Source of the DNA: Knufia peltigerae
Taxonomy: Eukaryota > Ascomycota > Eurotiomycetes > Chaetothyriales > Trichomeriaceae
Assembly: GCA_030247855.1 (NCBI GenBank)
Contig: JAPDRN010000014.1
Coordinates: 310,001 to 374,000, forward strand
Direction: 5' to 3'
DNA length: 64,000 nt
Shown here piece by piece: positions 9,476 through 22,900 of the stretch. Positions within the stretch are counted from its first letter, which is position 1. Every line of letters begins with the position of its first letter. The position numbers and the translations under genes are program-made. The notes beneath the pieces are model-generated. The model made no database searches and had not been told where the DNA came from. It saw only the letters and a list, made by a program, of their open reading frames with translations.

Positions 9476-12341
9476 CTAAGACGTCTCAGCATGATTGGAT
9501 GTGGAAGCCGGTGAATGGTTAGATCTCTCAGACCGGTTGTTGGAATGCGTCGAGAGCAAAGAGTGGTCCGTTTCATTACTGTCAGATCTCCGAGTCGCCG
9601 TTTGCACACTAGGAGAAAGACTTTCAGCGGCGGTTGCGTTATCTTTGGTGGGGCTTTTGGCCGGTGGCTTCGGTGACTTGGCTCTCGCAGAGTCCGTTGG
9701 CGACTTCGACCGACTGAGCGTACGACTCAGTGCCCGGGCAAGTTGCCTTGCTCTGGTTCTTCCTCGGCCATCACTACCAGATTTGTGACTTTTGCCGTCG
9801 GCTTTGGAAGGGTCCTCCGTTTGCCTTGCCTCGTCTGACTTTTTAGAATCTTTGTTGCCATTCGTAACAAGAGTCCGAGAGTCTTCCCCGTTGCTGCTGA
9901 GGTCGTTGTAGAAGAAAGGAGTCTCCTTCTTTCTTGGAGAACGTGAGCGAGAATTGCCATGATCATCCGTAGCTTGCAATTGTAGTTGACTTGACCATAA
10001 TTCGTTGTAAGAACCGTTTTGCTTCATCAAACTGTTGTGAGTTCCAGATTCAACCACGTGTCCCTCGTGGACAACGAGGATTTGGTCGGCGTGAAGGATA
10101 GTCGACAAGCGATGCGCGATCACGAACGTGGTTTTGCCTGCACAGAGCTTACGCAGACTGCCTTGGATCTGTTTCTCCCGTGATGCTGTCCACGGCGCTC
10201 GTAGCCTCATCCAACAGCAGGATATTGGCTTTTTTCAGCATTGCCCGAGCTATTGCCAATCTCTGCAACTCTCCTCCAGACAGTTTTGTTCCACGTTCAC
10301 CGATTTGCTCTTGGTAACCATTCGTAAAGGTGGTGATCTTTTCATGAAGTGCAGCTGCTTTGCAAGCCTCGATAATCTCTTCGTCCGTGCATTCGAGATC
10401 AGGATATCTCATGTTCTCCATTATTGTCATGTTAAACACCACAGGAGTCTGAGGAATGACTGCGATATGTTTTCGAAAACTCTCCATGGTCACTTGCCGG
10501 ATGTCTTGACCATCGACCAAAATACGGCCTTGATCAGGATCATAGAAACGAAAGAGCAATTTCAGGAGAGTGCTCTTCCCTCCTCCAGTCCGGCCAACCA
10601 AGGCAACGGTCTGTCCAGGGGCTGCACTGAAGGTAATATTGTCCGCCACTTTCCTTTGGCCGTCATAAGAGAAAGATACATTCTCAAAGTCCACAGCTCC
10701 AGCCAAGAACGTGAACGGCTTCGATTCGGGAACATCTTGAACGCGTGGCGATTTCTCCAGAAGAACCAGCAACTTTTCAGCATTAACCATCTTTTGGCCC
10801 ATCCTTGAAAGACTGTATGCAAGACTATCCAGAGGGTTTGTGAGTTGAGACCAGTAGGTGACCAAAATTACAAAGTCGCCGACCTTTCGATCACTATAAG
10901 CGATCTGAAGGGCGCCAACACAGCACGCGGCCACGAAATAGACGGCCAGAAGTGAATATCGTAGTCCTCTGCTCCAACAATAGTGTACCCAAAAAGTCAA
11001 AGATGCAGCTCGCTTGGCATCTCCCTTATCCCGATACCGTTGCTTCTCATATGGCAGACGACCAAAGTGGGAGACAGTGTACCAGTTAACTGTGGACTCG
11101 GTCAGTTGGTAGTATTGGTCATGCCACGCATCCAGTGAAACTCGACTGAGTTCGCGATTCTGAGCCAGCGCTTTGAAAGTGAGCCAGTAGAAGAAAATGG
11201 TGGTTGACATGATGATGAACAACATATATGGCCCGAACATGATGGTAAGAACCACTGCCGCCGCCCCAAAGTCGATTATGGTTGGCATGAAGCTGAAAAT
11301 GATATCTTTCAAGAAGTCAATCACATCCTGGCCCTGATGCATGGTCTGCCATATGATTGAAGACTTTTTCGAGTCGTGGAAATCGGCAGATAGGTTCATG
11401 ATATGATCATAGGAGCATCGATTCAGGGCTATGGTCATGTCGGTGACAATCTGCCAGGAGAGATAGGTCTCTAACAGTGACAGACCAGCAGCTGAACTGC
11501 AGAACCTGAGGAAACAGTAGAGTCCAATTGCCGCCCATGGTATATGCGAACTCAGTCCACTGACAATAGCTCCCAGGCTTAAAGGAAGCACTACCATAAC
11601 AATCCGCTCCACAAGACTGCTTAGAAGCATTCCACCGAGAAGTGCCTGATTTCGGTAGCCTTTAGGATACATGAAAGGGACAAAAATCTTGAAAGATGCA
11701 AGGTATTGCCATTTTGGCCGATTGCGGATCTCGAGTCTGTCCAATTCGTCCTGATCTGGCTTCTTCGGCTTGTCGGTTTCATTTGATTTCGATGGTGAAT
11801 CCGGATCAGCGAGCAATGCTTGCGTCTCTTCATCAGTTCCAGTCTCTTTTCTGTTGCCGCAATATGCCATAACCACACTGGTGCAGAGAAGGGTCGCCAA
11901 GAGAATCCTGGCACTTTGTAGGACGATGCTGCCGTGACGAAAAGATTTCGAGCCATGCTCGCCCTCCACCTGAAGGGCTAGAACAACACTCTCCGAAACT
12001 AGGAGGATACCCCAAGCACCATATCGAGGATATGAGGTGCCACTGGACGTGTCCACGGCCTCTAGGAGAAGGATGCTCCAGATCAATGTGAGAAAGAGGG
12101 AGTACACTACGTCGGGATCATTTGTTGAAGCAGGATTGCTGTTACTGATCGCAATGACAGTCTGCACACCAGTTGACAGAACTGCGAGACCACAAAGCAC
12201 AAGTTGGACTTTGCGCATGCGTCCCCCGATAGACCAGTGAGGTTTGAATGAAGCATAGCAAACGGCGACAACATGGTAGCTGAAAGACACGATTATGGCA
12301 AGACCTCGTATCGCGTTAAGCTTGTCGGACAAATGAGACAT
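9476..12341 (-). CDS. HMT1-type vacuolar ABC half transporter, with a one-base frame break
   Basis: ABCB-type half transporter resembling heavy-metal tolerance factor HMT1, which moves thiol-peptide or metal conjugates into the vacuole. Order: an extra N-terminal membrane domain of several helices, a charged linker, six core transmembrane helices, then one nucleotide-binding domain with Walker A GRTGGGKST, signature LSGGELQRLAIARAM, Walker B ILLLDEATSAVD and, after the break, H-loop FVIAHRLST. The frame fails just after DEATSAVDSIT: three C bases at 10177-10179 (plus strand) where two would keep the frame. The two halves otherwise join exactly; restored length would be about 954 residues. The C-terminal tail is rich in Arg, Ser and Lys. 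ATG 12341 was preferred; an in-frame ATG at 12467 also exists. Lesion or sequencing error cannot be told apart here. Confidence 0.82.
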
Positions 12342-13146
12342 GATAAAACACAAATCAAACGAAGTAGGTCGCACTCGATGTGTTTGATGGAGAGAATCCG
12401 AGAATTTAAGGAAGAGATGCGGCTCATATAGGGCTGAATACTGGCTTTGTTGTTGCCTGGAGCGCAAGGCTCAAATCCACACATCGCAAGGGAGGCCTGA
12501 AGTTGGGGTCATATGAAAAGGCATACAGCTGAAACCGGTGAATGTGTACTGCTTCTGGCTCGAGGATGACTTGGTGACTCAAAGATCAAAAGTACTCGAT
12601 GGATGTCGTGTCTTATAGCCTGGTTTATGAAGCGAGAATTATTTGGACTGGCTGTTGTTTGTTCCTGCCCCGGAGTCTCTCCGAAAACAAGGGGATCATC
12701 GATCCATAATAAGGCAAGCGCAGGTACGGAACTTTGGTTCGGTCGCAATCCTTCGAGGCTGAGACAGTGCATATATGTCCCATCGAAGGTGAAATTGGGC
12801 TAGACCTGAGACAATGGCACAGTCGGCAAAGTAATAGGTGACCGATACGAGGCACCCCTGTCTGTAAAGATTTCAAGCTGAATATCGGATATCCGCCATT
12901 TTACAGCTGGCAAGTCGATTCGATCGCGATGATGGTGCATGGTAAAAATGTGCTAAAACCACGCGAGTGCGTTTTACCTGAATGGATATGAAGCTGACGT
13001 CGACAAACGTCCCAATTCGCTCCACAGGCATTGTCACAGATCATTGCAAATCGTTTGAAGGGCAGTGTTGCACAACGTCTCTGGAACAAGACCACGGCAT
13101 GACATCCATCATGAGGAGTCAATACAACAGATCCTAGCCAGAGTCT
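12342..13146. other. intergenic, no gene seen
   Basis: About 0.8 kb holding the ABC transporter promoter and the 3' end of the PBY1-like gene. Open frames here are short and unlike known proteins. Confidence 0.6.
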
Positions 13147-15540
13147 TCAGCCACGGCCCAAATTGAGGGCTCGTACCAAAGGCATTTGAGAGCTTGCATG
13201 GGTGGCACTGCCAAAAAAGGGTCCGACGGCTGCACGACTGACTTCACGGAAAAGGCCTCCGACAACAGCTTCTTGAAGGTCCGATCCTGTCTGTTTAAAG
13301 TCGGGGTATGCATTCAGTTCGAGGAGCCAAACGTTTGCATCTGCGTCGACCAGAAAATCAACACCAAAAACTTCAAAGGCATTAGGCAATGCCTGGAAAT
13401 GTACCATCTGCTCCCGGGCAGCCGCCTCGAAGACTTCACCAGTAACGTCGCAAATCTGCTGGAATACCCTTTCTTTCCAATCAGATCGCATGTTAGGTGA
13501 TTCGAGGTGCCAGAAGCGGTGGACAGAGGAGCTCTTGGTCTCTTCGTCCTGGAAACAGGTATTTGTCAAGTGTTGTGCGAGGTCCAGAATGTCTTCATCT
13601 GCGCTGTGGCCTGGAGATTGATATGGCTTGGCTGCGAATAAGGCCAACATTTCTCTATACACAAAGACCTTGAGCGCGCCAACTGCCAATACGTATGCAC
13701 GGATATGAAATTTCCGATTGCCGTACGCTTCCAGCAGCAGAGGTGGGTCGATGTAGGGTTGAGCTATAAAGTGTCTGAGTTGAGATGTCATGGCGTGATC
13801 CTGGTTCGAGACATCTCGTTGGTCCTCAGTGATATCTTCGGCCTGATGGTCAACAGTTTCAGCTTCCTCGTCGAGCTCAGAGTCGGATTCCTCCCAATCT
13901 TCGAAAATGGCCTGGAGTTCTTCGAAGCTGGAAAATAGTCTGATGCCATTCCCACCATCGCTCATACCAGGCTTCAAAATCCACCAGTCTTTCGATTCTG
14001 TGGATGTTGTCCGCTCATTTTCAGCCATGCTCTCATTCAGGTCCCAGGCATCCACCAAAGCTTCGTCTAGAAACTCTGCATAATCTAGTTCGAAATGGAC
14101 ACAGGGACGGAAATGTTTGGCCAGGACACTATCCGGATTCTTGACGAGCCAGGTGGACACGGTGTTTGAAAGGTAGTGTTTGCGAATGAGGGCCTTCCTG
14201 ATCACGTACGCACAAACCTGTGAGCTCCTTGCGTGTTGCATCGCATGCTCAAAGTCCAAAGACTCGTATGCGGTGACTTGTAACACGGGCATCGTGGCAC
14301 TCTGCAATTCGCCCATTGAGGAAATCTGCTGTATCGAGAGGCCCTCCAGGGAGCGAAGACCTTCAAGGATCAACGGTTGCACGTACGGATCCGGGTAGTC
14401 AACCACTGCATAAATAGTCTTGGGGGATGGTTCTTGTGTCAAATTCGATGATTTATTATGATCCCTTTTGAATCATGTTCAGTCAGAAACTCCCTTCCTC
14501 TCATGCCCAGTAGATAGATAGGCACTCGACCTGGCTGGACCGGCGCAAAACTCACTCACAGCTTAATTTCCCCGGTGTAGTGAGGCAAGTGCCAGAAGTT
14601 GGCCACCAGCGGCGTGACGGTTATGTTCCCCTGCAACACCTCCCATCCGTCTCCCTTTTGGGCGTCGGACACGGCTTTCCGCACGTCCTGGAAATTGGGC
14701 GCCCATTTGAACCTGCGGTGCAATCTTCGGGGGGGCAGTGCCTCCGCGTGGCCCTCTCCCCCCTCCCGGATGATTTGTTCGTCGGCGTTGGGGTCGTGGT
14801 CGTCCTCCTCCGGGGGCAACTCCTCAAAGGAGCTGCCCGTGAGCCACCGGTTCTGCAGCATCTCGGTGTACACGATCTTGTTCCGTCCGACGTCCTCCCG
14901 GAGGGGGACGTTGATGCTGTAGAGGTGCACGTCGTCGGGCCACTCGCCGACCAGCTTCTCCATCAATCGCGTGCTCAGTTCCGACGCCGCGCGGATGATG
15001 TCCGGGTCGTGCTCCCTCGAGTCAAAGGCGTAGGACAGGGCGACGCTCCTCGCCCCGCTCATGGCGCCCTCCATCGCCCCGCCTATCGTCCCGCTGGACA
15101 GGGCGAAGACGGCGGTGGTGTTGCGGCCGTAGTTGGGCCCGCTGACCACGAGGTCGACGGGACCTCGCTCCTTGAAGAAGTGGTGGAGGCCGATCTGCAC
15201 GCAGCTCGCCGGGGTGCCGTCCATCAGGACCCACTCCTCGCCCCCGTCGTCGAACGGCCGATCGGAAGTGACGCCGTCGTCCTCGTGGAGAGTTCCCGGG
15301 CGGAAATACGTCGGGGTCAAGGTCTGGCCGACGATGTGCGCCTTGCCGATCCACGACCTCTGCACATGGGGCAGGACCACCGATACGGTGTGGCCGGCCT
15401 TTTGGAGGGTGTCGATCAGTGAATGGACGTATGGTGACGACTGATTCGACGGAGGGCCATCGTCGTTGACAACCTGATCAAATCGTCAGTAGACGTTCTC
15501 AAGAGTCGTCATCACGTGCATGGCTCACGAGTATATGCAT
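13147..15540 (-). CDS. PBY1: SurE-like phosphatase / tubulin-tyrosine-ligase-like fusion (PBY1-type)
   Basis: Fusion of an N-terminal SurE survival-protein nucleotidase domain and a C-terminal TTL ATP-grasp domain, the architecture of yeast Pby1, a P-body-associated protein. Exon 1 is only 12 bases (15540-15529, MHIL); a 55-base intron leads to exon 2 (15473-14560) starting VVNDDGPPS, the SurE metal-binding motif, followed by VVSGPNYGRNT. At the end of exon 2 a GTGAGT donor (14559) and a CAAAAG acceptor (14465) remove a stop and join CT to G in phase 2. Exon 3 (14464-13147) then reads DHNKSSNLTQEPSPK into the TTL domain (WWILKPGMSDGGNGIRL, RKFHIRAYVL, LLELNAYPDF). The TTL part has no ATG of its own at its N-terminus (TTG at 14442), which supports the fusion. 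Confidence 0.88.
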
Positions 15541-16781
15541 GTCTAACGGACCGACTATGAAACAAAGACAAGGAAAATCTAGGAGCAAGGTCTACGCCTC
15601 TTGTGCAATTTCTAGGGACAGATTGATCGAGAGGAATCGAACCCGTGAACTTTTGTCGAAGCAAATGATTCTTTTCCTCGGCCCCTAAGAAAGACTTGGC
15701 ATGGGGTCATGGTGGTTTATGTAAGCATCAATCACGTGCGGCCTGTGCCTCCCAATATTGCTTCCAATCCTCCGTAACATGGACCAGTGTTGTGAATCAA
15801 GTCAATGATAATGCTGCTGGTTGTTTGGATTGTTTATAGGATGGTGCCCGCGGACTCCTTTGTCATTTCCCGCAATTGACGTCCGCGGCCCTGCACGGAG
15901 GTAATGGTTTCTCTGAGATGGGATGGTTCTCAAATGGAAATATACTTGGGTCTGCTCTTCAGTATAGAAAAGGAGGTTTCGGATACTCATTTTTGTCTCA
16001 CGAAAAGAACTATAGATTATAGCTCGAGTTCAGAGACTCTGTTCAGTTTGGATGGGGGTTACCACCCATCAAAGTCATTTAGACAAGTGGGCTCAAGAGA
16101 AATACTTATCTATTCCATCATCGATGTCAGACCCCATCAATCTCACAGTCTGTCTCAAAGAGGAGTTACCAATACCTCCAGACATCTGACTCGATCGACA
16201 CGGTATTGCCTGTACTCGTAGGATAGGGGAGTACTCGATTGTGCCAGTATCCATATGGCTTATCGGGTGGGCTTATCGCTCGCTTACATCATTTGGGTTC
16301 TGTCGCCTTTGACTGACATGTGAAAATTCAAGGCAAAAAGAATTAATCGACTGTCTGGTGGTCAGCAGACTTTGAAATACGATTGATCTGTTATCTGTAA
16401 GTTTGATCTATTAGAAAATACGTCAAGGTGCATTCTCAAGCTGAACGGCAACAATCATGCTCGATGCTACTACATACAATAAAGACTTCAAATCCCAGAC
16501 ACAGGCAGCAACCAAACCCAACTTGTCCCTCAACTCAATCCTGTGCTCATGTCTTCGTGTAGGGCACTCATGGCTGCGGAAGGGACCCAGATTGGTCCAT
16601 CATGGCAGCTCATGAGCAAATAGAAATGATAACAATTGTGCTTCGTTTAATTTGTCTCGCCCGGGTTCGCCTCGTATCGGGGCATATCGAGGCATCCACC
16701 ACCTTGACTTTCAAATTCTATCAACCAAGAAGGATATTTCCCGTACCACTGCACATCATCAGGCGGCAACGACTCGACCCT
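15541..16781. other. intergenic, 1.2 kb without a gene
   Basis: It holds the promoter of the PBY1-like gene and the 3' flank of the perilipin gene. Frames up to 105 residues exist on the plus strand but none resembles a protein. Confidence 0.6.
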
Positions 16782-17427
16782 CTATTTCGACGTCGACTTG
16801 TCCTGGGCGACAACCTCCTTGGCCTCCTCCTTCTTCTGCTGCAAGAAGTTGCTGATCCACTTGAGGACGTCGCTGGTCAGGACGAGACCGGTGGTGACGA
16901 CCGCCTTGCCACCGGCCACGACTCCCTCACCGCCACACTTCTTGTATTCGTCGCTGTAGGTCTTGAACGCCCAGTCCTTGGTGTTGTTCGCGGTGTCGAG
17001 AGGCCAGTGGATGTACGTGACCAACGTATCTTGAATCTCCTTGGTCTCGGACTTGACAAGGGGGACGCGCTCGTCGAACTTGCTCAAGAACTTGTCACCC
17101 AACTCGTCCGCCTTGGCCACGTACGGCTTCGCATAGGACGCGGGGGTTTGAAAGTATGGCAGGGTAGGCTTGACGAATTTCGTGTAGCCGGCGTTGGTGA
17201 GGTCGATGGACTTGGCTCCGTAAGGGTTCTCCTTGATCGTCTTGATCGAGTCGGACACTAGAGGATAGGATTGGAGGTGCTGTAGGAAGAGCGCAAGACA
17301 AGAGGGTCAGCGGTCACTCGCACACCCCCACACTCATGATGCGCTTCAACGGGGGAGATGGTCGAGATAGACTTACAGAGAGGATGGCAGAGTGAGGAAG
17401 GTCACCGTTCACGGTAGCTTCACCCAT
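16782..17427 (-). CDS. CAP20: CAP20/perilipin-like lipid droplet protein
   Basis: Small lipid-droplet coat protein of the fungal perilipin (CAP20/MPL1) family, which regulates lipid storage and, in plant pathogens, appressorial turgor. Exon 1 (17427-17377) encodes the 17 residues MGEATVNGDLPHSAILS; a 97-base intron (GTAAGT to CTACAG) leads to exon 2 (17279-16782). Total 182 residues, matching the usual length. Family features are the HLQSYPLVSDSIKTIKENPYG start of exon 2, the PYVAKADELGDKFLSKFDERVP amphipathic region, and a hydrophobic C-terminal third (VVAGGKAVVTTGLVLTSDVL) ending in charged residues. It sits alone between two long gene-free stretches. Confidence 0.87.
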
Positions 17428-19930
17428 TGTGTCGGTTTGTTTAGTGCGATGTCAAACAGAGGTGTCAAAAGGTGTGCTGCTGGAAAATGTGTGGTAGGTA
17501 GGTAAGTAAGGTAGTCTGGCCTAATTGTTCCTAGGAGAGAGGGAAAGAAACATGAGAGAGCAGCGGGAAGGAGCTTTGCTGAGACATTTTTTGTTGAGAG
17601 ATGGATGGTTCCAGGGCATGGATCAGGGTCAAGGCTCAGGTAGGTAGGTAGGTACGTAGGTACGTAGGGGCGAAGGCTGGTGGTGGTCGGTCCATTGGAG
17701 GGCAGAAGGCAAATGCACGATGCGCAGATGCAGGACGCAAGACGTAACAATGAAAAGAAAAGCATGTGAAAATTGCACATTGTTACGGATACACGGTTCT
17801 GCTTACATAAAGGTAACTGCCCTCCGGTACAGGTTCGTACTCGTTTTCGCTTTCGTAATTACAGCAATCAATATCTCGAACGATCTTTGAAGTTGATATC
17901 TAAAGAATCAAACAATTGTCAATGAGGTTTTCTCATTCTCAATTCCTGGTGTTTGTACAGTAGATAGATGATGGCTGCCTTCTACTAGTCTGTAGAGTAC
18001 AGATTACTTTTGACTGGATGACAGACGAGTGTGAGTGGTGACGGCAACAACATCGAGTACTTTCCGCTACCAACCAAGTTTGACCTTGACCTTATCAGCA
18101 ACTATGACCATCTGCCTAATTTCTAACAAACTCGTCTTTCTTTCCTCGTACATATCCGTACAGCAAACAACGAACGAAGACATGACCTTGGTCCAAGCCA
18201 CGAGACAGTTACTCGTATCGTATTGTACTTGTACTTGTAGGTAGACAAGGGGGTCCCTGCATCTCTCCAGAACCTCCTAGTGTCCCTTTTAACCTTTGAG
18301 TCTTTGATCCTCTTTGTTTTTGGAAACCAATTTTGCCTTTTATTTCCTAACCCGTCTTTTTCACATGTCAACAACAATATACCACAGTATGTACTGTTCT
18401 CTCTTGTCTGTCATCTCAACTTCAATGCTTCGGTTCCGTCCTATCCTTTTTGCCGCTGTCTTCCTTCATCGTCAGCCATGGCACACGCTTCGTATTTCCG
18501 GAACCTGCCAATAATGCATGATTTTGGATCTCTAGCAATACCAAACTATGTACGGATAGCAGCTCTCGGAACGTTAACACACCAGCTTTCTTTCGGGATA
18601 GAGCAAGGCAAAAACGGCTTCTTTCGTCTCTGTCTTGTGCTATTGTATCTACGGACTAAGCCATGCCTTGCCGCCCACTAGACAATCCGATATTGTAATA
18701 AACCTCTTTCCTGAAACTGAAAGGAAGTCATATTTCGTTCCGAGCCTAGGCACATCAACCCGATGCGATACTTCGTAACCCCCGTGTCCCGTCTTCCCCG
18801 AACATCGTAACGATCACTTTCTTCACGCCACCCTGAAGAAATCACCCGAGATCGTTTTTCCATGTGCCAGAAATGAGACAAGAACAAAACTGCCGGCATT
18901 GACATTTTTTGTGATATGCTAACGGGTGTCATCAGTGTCAGGCACCTTCTTTTCTCTCTCCTTTTTCTCAAGGAAACAATCATCTCGCACATCAGATGTG
19001 ACGGACAGGCAAATGCCTGCAACAAGATGTAACTGATAAGGCCCCCCCGGCAAGCATGTGAAATTGTAGAAGTCGGCCCCAGGATCGCGCCATGTATGCC
19101 TGATCAACAACCCTCGTAAGGTGTCAGTCAAACATGTGTTATTATTATTGATTGACAACCTTTGACCTTCTCCGTATCGAGTGCATACAGTACCGGAGAG
19201 AGAACCTTATCATTGACACTCAAACTGACATGTGACAATTGAGATGAGTCGCCATTTTTACACATTTACTCGTACATAGCAAGGTGAGTGGTGGCTCTCT
19301 ACATTCCTCCTACATTATGTGATAACACGTGCAGCTCATGAATACCTAGAAACACATGTTTATCCCATGCATTGTTGTTGGGACACCATCATGCTACTTA
19401 TTACCGCGACTCCTCAAAGCCCACTCATCGGACGATCATCAATCTGTGGCGATCCAGGTCAAAGCCAAACTCCACTCGAGCCTCCATTGCACATGTCAGT
19501 CGATCGCAGCACCACGGATATTGAGACTATTGCATGAGGCGATAACACAAACACAGGAGAAGCTGACGAGGAAAGGTTGTAATTAATCTAGGTAGCCATG
19601 CTTGCTGCCAACTTGTGGTAATTATGTTGTCATGTTGTCGTGCCATTTGGCTCTCGCTCGTCAGTCCACTTTGATAAAGGGACAATCTCCTGTACCTCGC
19701 AACGCCCCAACGCCACGTTTGTGTGACTTGTCCAGCATCCAGCACCCAAAACCACCAGGATCCAGCCCATTTTCAATCTCCTTTGGCAATCCGCGCCTGT
19801 TGTGTGACTCTCAACATGCACATCCGTATCGACAACCCTGCGCCATTGAATCGCAACTCTTGGTCGATCGAGGTAGGTAATTTTCCAACCACCCCAACAC
19901 CACCTCCTCACCACGCAAGTAACCCATCCG
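17428..19930. other. 2.5 kb intergenic stretch, no supported gene
   Basis: The longest gene-free stretch of the window. It includes the perilipin promoter and AGGT/AAGT short repeats. The largest frame is 133 residues (18280-18681, plus) with low-complexity hydrophobic content, no splice structure and no family resemblance. A non-coding transcript is possible but nothing in the sequence supports one directly. Confidence 0.55.
17638..17668. repeat. AGGT-type microsatellite
   Basis: Imperfect tetranucleotide array (AGGT with ACGT variants) about 210 bases upstream of the perilipin start; a weaker array of similar units lies near 17497-17517. Confidence 0.8.
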
Positions 19931-22900
19931 TCACTCCTGCTGAATCTTGTCGAACCCAATCGGCACAGTCCAACCGTGATTACGGCAAGCGCGGATGTAG
20001 GCTTGAATGGCCTCTCCGATGGCGTAAGTGTTGTGTTGACCCTTGCGCAATGTCGCCAGTCTGGCAGGTCGTTCTTCATCGCAAATAGACATACGCACCT
20101 GAAGCAGAAGGCTCTCAATGTTCTGGGCTACCGTCCATCCATTATTGGTCAAGACTTCCATGCACATCGCTCCTCCATCAGTGACGTTGCCACCTCCGCC
20201 CTGCGCGAATGAGAGAAGTCGAGGCTTGACCACGCGGATGAAAGGCGGACTAAATGGGAATTGGTTCGAGAATCGCATCTCTAGAACAATGGACGTGAGG
20301 CCGCTTGCTTTCATATCCTTGGCCAGAGGTAAGGTGGATGGGAAGCTGTGCAGTTCCACAAGCCATTGATACATGTTGCTCACCATATTCCGATCAATAT
20401 ACCAACCCAAAGTTGCCAGTGGCGTTTTGTCTTGCACCGACAGCGCTTCCTGAAGGCACCGCATCAGTGCCTTGATAGAGCTACTGGTAGCGTCTTGAGG
20501 CAAGCCCAAGAGCTTGATGTCCGACACATCGAGCGTTCCAGGTTTGAAATCGGTTCCAGCGAGCATGTCCACCGCTTGTGCCAACGTCACGTCCGCTGTC
20601 TCTGACGATTTTGTTTCATGTTTGCCATCAATGTCTTGAGCCAGGAAGGCCAGGTCCAGCGCGTCAGAGATGACACTCTCGGCATCATCCTCTTGACGTT
20701 CAGCAGTCGCTTGATCAGTATTCACAACGCTTTTGCTCCGCTTGCCTGATTCAGTTCTTGCCACTTGCACGGCGTCGTAACTTCTGCGTGACTTCGATAT
20801 GGCTGCCAACGGAATAGTGATGGGTAGGCCTTTGACACCGAAAGCCTGGTAGGTAGGATCTTGCTCATAAACTTCCTTGCAATCGACTGTCTTGACTTTA
20901 ATCGCGCCACCCGCCGAAGTCGCAGGTGGGCCTGATGCTTCCACGAACAGATATCGAGTCTGAATCCAGTCGAGCTTGGAAATCACGTAATGTGGAGAGC
21001 TTGATACGAACATGCGAGGATCGTTGACAACTTCGTTCAACGACAATGCATTCGAGATCTTGAGCATCGAGGGTTTCCATTCGTGATGAGATGTTCCCAC
21101 TGAACGCAAAGCAGTTTGGCTGTAACCAAGGCTGATCTCTGCCCGTGGGGACAAATAGACTCCATTCCCATAAGATCGACCGTGGGCTACTTCATCAAAA
21201 CGAAGTCCCTGCCGGACAATGGAGTGCCAATTTGCCAAGCGGCTTCCGTGCCATGCGAAGAGTGTGGGATATTGGGACCCTGCTGGTCGTGATTGGCTTT
21301 GGACGGCGTCGTTGAATCGCTGCTCTTTGTCAGGGGCACCTTGAGCAAATCGAAATTGGATGTACCCTTCCATGCCTCCCACGAGATCTTCTGTGCCTGC
21401 GCTGCCAATATCGCATTTATCATTTTGTGATCCTCCAACACGGAGAATACAAGATCGGTTCGAAGCCACCACCCAACGTAGCAGAGTCAGTGAGCTTTTC
21501 GAGATTCTCTGCCACGACTCGAGGCTAGCATCACGGTAAGATTTCAGGCGTGTAAACATCTCTCCTACCCTAGGGAGAGTGCTCAGTAACGTAACAATTG
21601 CTTGCTGCTGTTGGGTTTGAGTCAAATCATCGAGACTCCTGTCGTAGATATAGCAATCGACCTTCACGCTCTTTCCTGATCCACCTTGCGATGCTCTATC
21701 TGCCTCATTTGGGTCCACAAATACTGCCTGCTCGAGGTCGACTGAATGAGGCATAATTTCTCTCACCCGATGATGTGCAAGGGTGCCTCTGCCTTGGGTT
21801 ATTGTGACTATCCAGTCTCCTGGTTTCAGAGTTTGAGAAAGCACAATGTCTTGGTCCACATTGTCGAGTCGTTGCTCCGTGACGTGCCACGTACAGCCAA
21901 AAGGTTTCTCGGATCTAGCCGGAGGACTGCCGTTCTTATCTGATTGCGGAAGTGCTGGCTGGGTGGTTGCTGTAGCTGGTGGCGGAGCATGTGCAGGGTC
22001 ATCAGGTAGTAGTGGTACCATGAGATTCAACCCAAGAGGTAATTCTTTGACTCGACCGGCACTTGCTGCAATATAGCAGAAACTGACGAGCAGGTCCACA
22101 ACGTAGGGTTGAGAACGAATCTCCCATTCCAAACTTGGACCAAATCCAAGGTTCATGTACTGATATAGACACAAAGGCTTCGAGCAGACATATGGTTTCA
22201 ACGCTTCAAAGGAGTTGTCCACACGCGAGTGACATACCAAGCAAAATTCGGTGCATCTGACAAAATGTCTGAGCACGAATTGCATGGCGATTAACGGCAG
22301 AGAGGCTTTCTCGAGGGGCACCTCGGCCATATGATCGGCCATGACAATTGTCGGAAGTTGCGTGCCATTCAAAGCGTTGTCATCACATTGATAGTCTTTC
22401 AAACTCTCAATTGAGGTCTCGTTGGTACACACAGCTCTCGCTTCCACCATCTTTTCAGCACCTAGCCAGCTGAGATTGTAAAGATGTCGTGCCTTGACGA
22501 TGTTGAAAAATCTCTCCTTCAGGAGCTGAATGAGTGGCTTGCCAATAAAGAGGGGCTCCCAGGGTTTGCATGAATCCGCCGGTCGGTTTTCCTTGGAGGT
22601 CATGCTGCCAGAGAATAATGCATGGGCATCTTCCAACGTTGGCTTGTAGTTCTCACAGAGACCGACCTGCATGTCCACTCTTCCAACAAAGTCGTCTAGG
22701 TCTGCGATATGGCGGGCTTCGTAGTAACCTGCGGCGTACTGAATGAGGAGAATAAGGTATTGTCTTCGCCGCAGACCCCATGCTTGCATTGCCTCATCCG
22801 ACAGACCCAGCTTTGAAACGCGAATGGATGCGCTTATTATCTCTAAACTAGCCAGATCCCCGAAAATGCCCACACGAAAGCCTGAGTCTTTGAGTGCTTT

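Noticed and set aside
13147..14442. Stand-alone tubulin-tyrosine ligase gene
   Set aside because: Its only N-terminal start would be TTG; splice signals join it to the SurE frame.
14580..15422. 280-residue plus-strand frame
   Set aside because: Antisense shadow of the GC-rich SurE domain; its translation is low-complexity Val/Gly/Arg and matches no family.
15610..15690. Possible tRNA on the minus strand (GGGTTCGATTCC-like T-loop)
   Set aside because: The T-stem has a mismatch, no matching acceptor stem lies about 70 bases upstream and no cloverleaf can be drawn.
18280..18681. 133-residue plus-strand frame in the long gap
   Set aside because: No conserved motif, no supported promoter or splice context, composition like non-coding pyrimidine-rich DNA.
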